DNA from: an uncultured Bacteroidales bacterium
GTDB taxonomy: Bacteria; Bacteroidota; Bacteroidia; Bacteroidales; Paludibacteraceae
Assembly: GCA_937911235.1 (NCBI GenBank)
Contig: CALDPN010000209.1
Coordinates: forward strand, 1 to 23,019
Direction: 5' to 3'
Length of the DNA: 23,019 nt
The notes beneath the pieces were generated by a model that was given only the letters and a program-made list of their open reading frames with translations, was not told where the DNA came from and did no database searches. A program made the position numbers and the translations under genes. Shown piece by piece: positions 1 to 10,100 of this stretch; the stretch's first letter is position 1; the number at the start of each line of letters is the position of its first letter.

Positions 1-560
1 TCGCAGATATAGGTCTATTGTTTGCACCTATCATTATCCTAGTATATGTGGTGATGGCTTCTCAGTTTGAGTCTCTATCTAAACCATTTATCATTATGAT
101 GTCTGTGCCATTTGCTATCTCTGGTGTAATTATCGCACTTTGGGTAACAGATACTTCTTTAGACATGATTGGTGCTCTTGGTATAGTGATGCTTGTGGGT
201 ATCGTTGTGAAAAACGGTATCGTGCTTGTGGACTATATCAACCTAATGCGTGACCGTGGTTACGAATTAAACGAAGCTATCCAACTTTCTGGTCAATCTC
301 GTCTTCGTCCAGTGCTTATGACTGCATTTACCACCCTTCTTGGTATGGTGCCTATGGCAATAAGTTCTGGTGAAGGTTCTGAAATGTGGAGACCTCTAGG
401 TATCGTAGTTATCGGTGGTCTATTAGTTTCTACCTTAGTAACCCTTATCGTAGTACCAGTTATGTATGGTATTATGTCTCGCCACGGCGAACGTGATAAA
501 GAAGAACAACAACGTCGTGACTATGTGTTTATGCAAATTGATGACAAATCAGCAAAATAA
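1..560 (+). CDS. RND (AcrB/HAE1-type) efflux permease, C-terminal part only
   Basis: This is the 3' end of a gene that begins before the window; the open frame runs from base 3 with no stop until TAA at 558-560. About 185 residues are present. They hold the last transmembrane block of a proton-driven resistance-nodulation-division inner-membrane pump, which exports drugs, detergents or bile salts through a periplasmic adaptor and an outer-membrane channel. Family signatures are visible: an APIIILVYVVMASQFESLSK segment, the GIVVKNGIVLVDYIN helix, and the RLRPVLMTAFTTLLGMVPMA segment, followed by a final hydrophobic helix and a charged cytoplasmic tail. The KNGIVLVDY form fits HAE1 (multidrug) better than heavy-metal pumps. 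The next gene starts 6 bp downstream and is probably co-transcribed. Substrate cannot be inferred from this fragment. Confidence 0.93.
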   Translation, partial: ADIGLLFAPIIILVYVVMASQFESLSKPFIIMMSVPFAISGVIIALWVTDTSLDMIGALGIVMLVGIVVKNGIVLVDYINLMRDRGYELNEAIQLSGQSRLRPVLMTAFTTLLGMVPMAISSGEGSEMWRPLGIVVIGGLLVSTLVTLIVVPVMYGIMSRHGERDKEEQQRRDYVFMQIDDKSAK

Positions 561-566
561 TAAGCC

Positions 567-860
567 ATGAAATCAGTATTTATAGTATTTAATCAAGCCA
601 ATACCGAACGTGTAGAATATATGTTGGATACACTAAAAATTAGTGGCTTTACATTCTTTGAACAAGTTCAAGGTCGTGGTACCAACGGGGGTGAACCTCG
701 TCGTGGTACTCACACCTGGCCTGAAATGAACTCTGCCGTAATGACAGTAGTAGAAGATGACAAAGTTCAAGAACTTTTAAGTGTAATCAAAAGACTAGAT
801 ATGCGTAACCCTGCGGTGGGGGTGAGAGCATTCGTCTGGAATATTGAAGCTACAGTGTAA
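567..860 (+). CDS. PII-like small signalling protein linked to RND efflux
   Basis: A 97-residue protein with the size and pattern of the PII/CutA ferredoxin-like fold: a first strand (MKSVFIVFNQ), a helix (TERVEYMLDTLKISG), a loop region at residues 36-54 (GRGTNGGEPRRGTHTWPEM), a second strand-helix unit (VMTVVEDDKVQELLSVIKRL) and a C-terminal strand (GVRAFVWNIE). The PII tyrosine of the uridylylation loop is absent. The loop instead has a conserved-looking H49-x-W51-P52, so classical nitrogen signalling is unlikely. From family knowledge, PII-like proteins are often encoded beside the transporters they regulate or sense for, and Bacteroidota RND operons commonly carry one. Its position 6 bp after the permease stop, before a terminator, supports a role in that pump's operon. 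Ligand and partner are unknown. Confidence 0.8.
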   Translation: MKSVFIVFNQANTERVEYMLDTLKISGFTFFEQVQGRGTNGGEPRRGTHTWPEMNSAVMTVVEDDKVQELLSVIKRLDMRNPAVGVRAFVWNIEATV

Positions 861-899
861 AACGATTTTACATAGAGCATAATAAAATATTGAAAAACT

Positions 900-932
900 G
901 AGCTGACTTTTCATAAGTTGGCTCGATTTTTT
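900..932 (+). terminator. Rho-independent terminator after the RND/PII-like operon
   Basis: GAGCTGACTT (900-909) pairs with AAGTTGGCTC (915-924) through a 5-base loop. It gives a 10-bp stem with two G-U pairs, followed by a run of T at 927-932. It lies 40 bp after the PII-like stop codon. Confidence 0.8.
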
Positions 933-968
933 ATGCTGTTTTCAGAAAATATAAATTTTAACATTTTA

Positions 969-1023
969 GGGGTGAAAATTCTGTATTTGGGGCGAAAATC
1001 CGGTGTTTGGGGCGAAAATCTAC
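969..1023. repeat. Three tandem copies of a 20-bp unit (GGGGYGAAAATYYKGTRTTT)
   Basis: Copies begin at 969, 989 and 1009. The first two are full 20-mers and differ at a few positions; the third ends after about 15 bases. The invariant core is GGGG-Y-GAAAAT. The block lies in the 255-bp gap between the PII-like terminator and the giant surface-protein gene, about 55 bp upstream of that gene's promoter -7 box. This spacing could suit a regulator-binding array, but no known operator is recognised. Confidence 0.75.
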
Positions 1024-1076
1024 TATAAAATATGTTGTTTAACATAAAAAGTGATTATTTTCTCGTAAATTTTTCG

Positions 1077-1084
1077 TACCTTTG
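1077..1084 (+). promoter_or_regulatory. Bacteroidota promoter -7 box (TACCTTTG) for the giant surface protein
   Basis: TACCTTTG matches the phylum's TAnnTTTG consensus and lies 31 bp before the ATG at 1116. No convincing TTTG -33 element is found 19-21 bp upstream, so the promoter may need an activator, perhaps acting through the repeats at 969-1023. Confidence 0.6.
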
Positions 1085-1115
1085 CACCCGAATTTTTTAA
1101 ATTAAACTTTAAACA

Positions 1116-4100
1116 ATGGTAAAGAAACTAAAATTAATTTCATTATTGTGTCTTTTCACACTGCTTAGTTTGCCTATGCAGGCCCAAACAGTCATGACTG
1201 GCACAGCAAATGCTTCTTATCAAATACCAAACTCTAATTTTGAAGATTGGGGAGGTGCAAAATTTGATGGAAACCTTACATTAGGTCAAGGGTGGAATTG
1301 TGCAAATGTGGATCAAATGGGATTTAAATTTACAATGGTAGAACGTTCCACAGAAAGCCATACAGGTGCATATTCTGTAAAGTGTATTGAGAAAGAAGTA
1401 GGCGCATTGGGTATTACAGAGGTGTCTCCTTCGTGGATTACTTTAGGTATACCATGGACACATTTAGAAGGTCTAAGCACAGGATCAGCTACTGCTGGTA
1501 CCACTGGTGGTAAGGATTTTAAATATCGTCCTGATAGTCTTTCAGTTTGGATGAAGCGTGATGCTACTAAAGAACCTGAAAAAAAAGAGGGTGCAAAAAA
1601 TACAGTTAATTTCAACTTAGTTTATTATGCATGGACTGGTAAGTCTATTGGTACTTCTTATTTAAATAAGGACAATGGTTGTACATCAACTACAAGAGAA
1701 AATGAAGAATCTGACATTCGTCAAAGAACAGATAAGAATGAATGTAAAACTACTCAATATGCAAATCAAGTAGCAGAAGGTAGTCTTCGTTCTGATGTAA
1801 GAATCATGAGTGAATGGACAGAAGTAAAATTCCCTATTGAATATTATACAAATGATATTCCAGAAAAAATGAATATCATTCTTTCTACTTCAAACTATCC
1901 AGACAAACGCCGTAACGATGGTTTGGCAGATGGTAACTATTCATTATTTGATGACTTGAAATTAATTTATAGTTCAAAGATTCACGAACTTCGTATTGAT
2001 GGTATAAAATTAGAAGAATTTAATAAAGATACTTATACATACACATACACACTAGCAAGTGAATTTGCTACTGTTGATGATATTCCTGAAATAAAAGCTA
2101 AAAGAAGTGGTCGTGACTTGTCAGGAAAAGAAATCGTAATAAATAAACCTAAAAAACTTGCAGACCCTGTAACTGTTGTTGTAAAAGCAGAAGACGGTTC
2201 TTCTACTACTACATATAGTATTTACTTCAAACCAGCTCCATCTACAAACTCTCGTTTGTCTAATATTTATGTAAATGGAGTACCTGTACAAGGTTTCAAC
2301 AATCGTAATACAGATTATAATATAACAGTACCTTATGCTACAAAAGACGCCCCTGTAATTACTGTAGACAAAGGTCATGTTGGACAAACTATAGAAGTAG
2401 TTTCATGCAACACCTTCCCATGTACTGCTACTGTGAAGGTAACTGCAGAAAATACTGCACATTCTACAACTTATACACTAAACTTTAGTGAAGGTCAGTT
2501 GGAAGATAATACTCTACAAAATATCTTAGTAGATGGAAAATCTATAAAAGGTTTCTCTCCTACAAAAAATAGATATGTGCATGAGTTACCATTAGGAACT
2601 ACTAAAGAACCTACAATTGAGGCTGTTTCTAAATATGCAGAAGGTGAACAAAATATTGTTATCACTCAAAATGGTTTAGAAGGTACTTCAACTATTGTTG
2701 TAACCCCTCCAGTAGGAGATAGTCGTAAATATGAGATTTCTTATAAGATTACAGAATCTACATACTCATATCTAGATGATATTCTACTAGATGGTGTTTC
2801 TATTGCAGATTTTGATGCTACAAAACAAGATTATACTGTAAATCTTCCAATAGGTACAGAAGTTTTACCAGAGATTTCTTGGGTTAAAGGAGATGAATAT
2901 CAAACTGTTGAACTTACAAATGAAGGAGTTAATGGTACTTCTCGTATCACAGTTACAGCTCAAAATGGTAAAAATAAAACTGTATATCGTATCAAGTTCA
3001 TTGTTGCAAAATCTACTGTCTCTACACTTAAAAACATTTTTGTAGATGGTGTGGCTTTAGCTGGTTTCTCTGCAGATGTAATGAAATACGAATACAATGT
3101 TGCTGCTACTGCAACTTCTCGTCCTGTAGTTACTTGGGAAGCTGCAGATGCATATCAAAAAGTAACAAAAAGCCCTACCTCTGAAGCAATAGCTCCTGTA
3201 GTGGGTGATACAAAACTAACAGTCTTAGCACAAGATGGTAGCACATCTGTATATACAATTACATTTACACAAAAATTATCATCAAACTCTAAACTTGCAG
3301 GTTTATCTGTAGCAGGTTATGCTATTGCTCCTGCATTCGACCCAGAGGTGCTTAAATATACTTGTGCTCTAAATCGTGGCACAACTGTGGTTCCTGCTAT
3401 TTCATACGTGAAAGGCGATGAAACTCAAGTGGTTCGTATCGACGAAAACGGTGTAAATGGTACAGCAAAAATCACAGTTAAGGCTCAATCTGGTGCTACA
3501 TCAACCTATGAGATAGCATTCTCTGTTCCAGTTTCATCAGATGCTACTCTAAAAGACATTAAAGTAGGTGGTGTGTCTATAGAAGGTTTTGAACCTTCAA
3601 ATGTAGAATATTCGCTAAGTTTACCTGCTGGTACTACTTCACTTCCTACTATTGAGGCTGTGAAAAACGATGATGCTCAACGCGTTGTGATCAATCGTGG
3701 TGGTGTAAATGGTACAACTTCTATTCAAGTAATCGCAGAAAGCGGTGCAACAAAAACATATAAACTAAAATTCTCTGTAGAAAAATCTGCAAATGCTACT
3801 CTTAAAAATATCTTTGTAGATGGTGTAGCTCTAGCAGATTTCAATCCAGAAGTTTTAGAATACACATATATCCTACCTAGCGATGCTGTTAACTGTCCAA
3901 AACTTACAGCAGAAGGATATGCAGGTCAAGTAATTAATATTATTTCTCCTTTAGTATTTGGTACTGCTAGCATCGAGGTTACTCCAGAATCTGGTGAGAA
4001 AAACGTTTACACAGTATTATTTACTACTGCAAAATCTTCAAACAACCAACTATCAGATATTCAACTAGATGGTGTTACTATAGATGGTTTTGCTCCTGAA

Positions 4101-7100
4101 GTAAACGAATACAATGTGGTATTACCAATGGGTACTACCTCTCTACCTGCTATTACATATACAAAAGGTATTGAATCACAAAATGTTCAAGTAATTGTAG
4201 AAGGTGTTAATAAAGCAACAAAACTTAATGTAGTGGCAGAAAATGGTGCTCTTAATACCTATACAATCAACTTTAGCGTAGAAAAATCTTCAGATTCTTC
4301 ACTAAGCGCTATTTTGTTGGGTGGTGAACTAATAGAAGGTTTTGCATCTGATGTATTTAATTACAATGTAGAACTTCCATTTGGCACTACAAATATTCCT
4401 GTTGTTACTTACACAAAATCTAATTCAGCTGCTAGAGTATCTGCAAATATCCCTGCAGGACTTGGCGTAGCTACAATTGAAGTAGTTTCAGAAGATGGCA
4501 CAAGCACATCTACATATAAAGTAAACTTCTTTGTAGCAAAACAAAGCAATGCAAACCTAAACAACATATTCGTGGATGGTGTTGCTATTGCAGATTTTGC
4601 TTCAGATAAGTTTGAATATGTAATAGATTGGCAATCAGGTGCTGCTCTACCTACCTTTACATACGAAAAAGCAGATGCTACTGCTGGTGTAGTAGTGAAA
4701 AATAGCAATTGGGCAGGTTGCGCATTTGTGGTAACTGCACAAGATGGCACCACTCAAACTTATACAGTGAAATTCAATCCTCTAAATAGCAATTATGCTC
4801 TACTAAGCGACATTATGTTCTATAATGCTGATGCAGATGAATATGTTTCATTCCCAGCATTTGAAGCAAACAAATTTGAATATGATATCGTTCTTCCATG
4901 GCGTACTGAAATGTTAAATGCTGTACAACCTGTGCCAGGAAGCAAAGGACAACGCATTACTATTAAAGAGGGTAGTGCAAATGGCACTACAATCATTGAA
5001 GTACTTGCTCAAGATGGTGAAACAACTGCAGAATACAAATTAAACTTCTCTACAGAAAAATCTTCAGAATCTTCATTGTCTACTATATTAGTTGATGGAA
5101 AAGAATTACAAGGATTTGACCCTGCTGTATTCAATTATGAAGTTTCTCTTCCATACGGTACTAAAAATGCTCCAAAATTAGATTTTGAGAAAGCATATAA
5201 TGCTGATGGAGAGGAAATTGTAGAACAAAAAATCATAGTTACAGACCGTGGTTTAAACGGCACTACAGTAATGGTAGTAGCAGAAGATGGTGAAAACTCT
5301 TCTACTTACACTATTGCATACAAAGTAGCAGATTCTGGCCTAGAAAACAAACCTGAATACATTTATTTAGATGGTGAAGAATTTACACTTCAAGAAGGTG
5401 TATATGACTATGAGATTACTCTAGAAGAAGGTGCTAAACTACCTAGAATAGAGGTTGTAAAATCATACAACGAACAAGAAGTTCGCATCTTGAAGAGCAT
5501 AAAATCTTATGTTATCACATTGATTTCTAACCAAACTGGTGTAGATGATGTAACTTATACTATTGCATTTAAAACACCTAACGCAGAAGATACTCCAGCT
5601 GCTCCAGTAGAGTCTGCTGCTTATTTAACAGGTATCTCTGCAACAGAAATGTATCCTGCATTTACTCCAGAGCTAACTAAATATGTGGCAAAAGTAACTA
5701 GCGATTCTGAAGTTACATATTCTGTAGATGGTGCTGTAAACTCAGTTTCAACAACAGGTTCTACAACAAACAAAAAGGTATTTACTGTAACAAATATTGC
5801 AAATCCTTCTGATGTAAGAACATATACAGTATATCTTCACTATAAGAACGATGTTATTCCTAATGGAGAGTTTACAGAATGGACAACTCCTGTGTATAAT
5901 GCAAGTCGTGGTGCTGTTAAGCCTAAAGATTGGCAAGTGCCAGCTGATGCAGCTGGGTCTTGTACATCTCTAGGCACTGACTATACTGGTACGGAAATTG
6001 TAAACACTAATGATAATATAGTAGGTTTAAAAACAACAAAATACTTACGTTTAGGATGGAATGGTAGTATTATTCCTGCGTTTATTACATTGGGTAGTGT
6101 TACTGGTAAACTTGCTGTTAGTGGAGGGACTTCGTTTACTGTTTCGGGTGGAGTAGAGTTTAAAAACACTCCAGATGTAGCTCACATTAGATATAAATTA
6201 GGTACTAAAAAAGGAGATGGAACAATGTTTGCTTTCAGTTTCTTTGAAGGTGACAAAGAACATCAATTTAATTACTTAGCAACAACACAGGATTCAGATT
6301 ATAAAGTATATAATCATATATTGAATACTCAAGGGTTAGCTATAACAAATATGAATATATCTATTAATGCGACAAACCAATATAAAGGAGATAATAATAC
6401 AAGCAATGGTGGTGCACGTGTAGATATAGACTACATCCGTTTCTCTTACAACTCTGCAATTTCTGCGATCAAAGTAAACGGTGTGGTAGCAGAATTAGAT
6501 GGTACTACATTCGCTCTACCTATGGATTTATACTACAATGGCGGTCGCCCAGTAGTAGAAATTACAGGTGAAGTAGAAGACCAAGCATACGAGATAGAAT
6601 GGACCGAAGAAACACCAACTTCTTATAAAGCAAATATCCGTTCATACGCAGAAGATGGTTCATATACAGATTATACTTTAGATTTCTCTCGTCCTATTGA
6701 TACAGACAATACTCTAGAAGAACTTGTAGTAAACAATGAAGATGTGCTTTCTGAATCAACAGAAGTAACAGTGAAAGCTTCTTCTACATACAACCAACTT
6801 CCTGACGTAACAGCTAAAGCTACTTCTAAACTTGCAACTGTAGTTATCGAAGAAAATGCAGAAATTGATGCATTACTTGTAAAAGTAAAAGCAGAAAGCG
6901 GTGATGAAAAAGTTTACACTATTAAAGTAGAAAAAGAATACTCAAATGATGTTACTTTAAAAGACATTACTGTTTACGGTTACGATATTGCATATAATGC
7001 AGAAACATTAACATACAATGTTGCTTTAAATGAATCTGAAATACCTGCAGTGTCTTACACAAAGCAACTTGATGGTCAAGTAGTAGAGTTTACACACGGC

Positions 7101-10100
7101 GAAACTACAACAATCAAGGTAACAGCAGAAAATGGTGTTGACAATCAAACTTATAGCATTGTATTTACACCTGCAAAAGAAGCAACATCTGCGTTATTAA
7201 ACAGATTAGCAGTGAGAAATGCTGAAACTATTGCATTTGATGCTAATACATTTGATTACGACACTGAACTAAACGGTGATGTGTTTGCTCAGATAGCATA
7301 CGCAAAAGCATTTGCTTCAGACAAACTAGTAAGTGTACAAACAGATGATAAATCTACATTTGAACTAACAGACGGTGCAAATTTAGTTAATACTTATACT
7401 ATCAATTACACACGTCCTCTATCAAACAATGCGTTACTTGCAGATATTCTTGTGAATGGTGTTTCTGTAGGTGAATTTGATCCTAACCAAACAGATTATG
7501 ATGTGCTTACTGCAAAAGGTGAAGTTATTGACCTAGAACCAGTTCCTGCAGAAGAACATCAAACTCTAGAAGTGGTATTCGACGAAGCTACTCAAACATA
7601 CATTATCACTGTAACTGCAGAAAATGCAGAAGATAGCAAAGTTTACAATGTCACTTTAGTACAACCAGTAAACAACAATGCAAACTTAAAAGCTATCTAT
7701 ATTGATGGTGTATTAATTGATGGTTTCTCTAGTGATGTTACAGAATACAACTACACAGTAGTTTCTGAAATGCCAAAATGGCATACTCCTGCAATGCCTT
7801 CTATCACATTAGAAGCAGACGCAGAAGGTCAAACAATCACCATGACACAAGATGGTATCAATGGTACTACAGAAATCGTGGTAATTGCTCCAGATGGAAC
7901 AACAAGAAAAGATTATTATATCAACTTTACTGAAGAAAAATCTTCATACGCATACCTAAACAGCATTGCTGCAAACTATGTAGAACTAGAAGGTTTCACT
8001 CCTGAAAACAATGAATATGAAGTAAATGTTCCAGTTGGTGAAGAAAAACCAGAAATTACATTTGAAAAAGGTGATGCATTCCAAAAAGTAGATGATACAG
8101 TAGAAGGTAAACTTGTGGTAACAGCAGAAAATGGTGATACATTTACATATACCATCAACTTCGTTACTACTTACACCTCAAATGCATCTCTAGCAGGTAT
8201 CACATTAGATGGTGAACTAATTGAAGATTTCGCTTCAGACAAGTTTGATTATGAAGTAGAACTTCCTGTAGGTACTACACTATTACCAGAAATCGCAGTT
8301 CAATGCGGTGCAGAAGGTCAAGAAGTACAAATTACAACCAACGGTGTAAATGGTGTGGCTGAGATTGTAGTAACTGCCGACGACGGTGAAACAAAATCTA
8401 AATACACAATTGCATTCTCTGTGAAACTTTCAGAAGTTGATACTCTATTAAACATCTTAGTAGATGGTGAGTCTCTAGAAGGTTTCCAAGCAGATAAAAC
8501 TGAATACACAGTTACTTTACCTGTTGGTACTCGCACATTCCCTGTTGTTTCTTGGGTAAATGGCGACGAATATCAAACAGCAACATCTACTGCAGAAGAA
8601 ATTGATGAGTACAATAAAGTAGTGAAAATCACAACTCTTGCACAAGACGGTGTTCACTCTTTAACTTACACAGTAAACCTAGTAGTAGAAAAATCTAGCA
8701 ACAATACCTTAAAAGATATTCAAATAGACAACGTTTCTCTAGAAGGTTTCAACCCTCTAACAAACGACTATGTAGTAGAACTTCCTATTGGTACAGAAGG
8801 ATACCCAGAAGTAACCTTTACATATGGAGATGAATATCAAAAACCTACTGAACCAGTTGTAGATGGCAATAAAGTAACTATCAATGTGGAAGCAGAAGAT
8901 GGAAGCAAACGTACTTATACAGTAGAATTTGTTATCCTACACTCTAGCAATACAGACCTTGCAGGTATCTATGTAGATTACGAACTAATCGAAGGATTTA
9001 GTCCTGCAGTAACTGAATACAACTATGTGTTACCATACGGTACTACAGAATTGCCAGTTGTAACATTTGATTTGGGTGACCAATGGCAAAAAGTTGACCC
9101 TACCGAAAATGGTGTAAATGGCGATTATATTCTTACTGTTAATGCAGAAGACGGTGTATCTAGCAAAGCATATACTATCCACTTCTCTGTGGCTAAGTCA
9201 AACAATGCTCTTCTTGCTTCAATTTTAGTAAACGAAGAACTTATTCCAAACTTCGACGCTGAGGTGTTTGAATATACATACTACTTACCATACGGCGAAA
9301 CAGCAGTGCCAGCAGTAAGTTATGTAAAAGCACTAGAAGAACAAACAGTAACACTTGTAGAAGCAACTTCAATAAATGAAGCTACAACTATCAAAGTAGT
9401 GGCAGAAGATGGTGAAACAACAAATGTTTACACAATCAATTGGGCAAACGAGGAATCTACAAATGCAAATCTACTAAACATCTTTGTAGATGGCGCACCT
9501 CTAGAAGGATTTGACCCAGCCGACAACGAATATACTATTGTATTACCATACGGTACAAAAGAACTTCCAGAGGTAACAGTAGAACCTGGCGACGCAGACC
9601 AAGAAGTTGCAATAGAAGTTGTAGAAAAACAAGTTGTTATTTCTGTAACAGCTCAAGATGGCACTCCAAACGAATATGTAGTGAAATTTGAGATTGAAAA
9701 ATCTACAGAAAATAGACTTAAAAATATCTTCGTTAAAGGTGTACAACTAGAAGGTTTCGACCCAGAAGTATTAAATTACGATATTGTTTACCCATTTGGT
9801 ACTCCAGTAGAAGAAGTAGCTACAATAGAAGATATCACATACGAATTATTTGATCCTATTGAAAAAGTTAATGTAGTAAATGAAGGCATGATGATAATGC
9901 TTGAAGTAACAGCTGAAAATGGTGATCTAAGATTCTATGTTATTGAACAATCTATCGCTCTTTCTAGCAATACTAAATTAGATGATATTCTAGTGGATGG
10001 TGTTTCAATAGAAGGCTTCGATCCAGAGGTGCTTGAATACACATATACAGTACCATACGGTTCAGTAGTAGTGCCAGAGGATATAAGATATGTAACATCA

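Noticed and set aside
969..1023. CRISPR array
   Set aside because: The 20-bp copies are directly adjacent with no spacers, and there are no cas genes.
861..1115. A small gene or tRNA in the 255-bp gap before the giant gene
   Set aside because: No cloverleaf or plausible coding frame was seen; the gap is explained by the terminator, the 20-bp repeats and the promoter.
4409..4753. Minus-strand open frames inside the giant gene (this one and several others)
   Set aside because: They lie opposite a clear repeat-protein frame, have low-complexity translations and no family motif.
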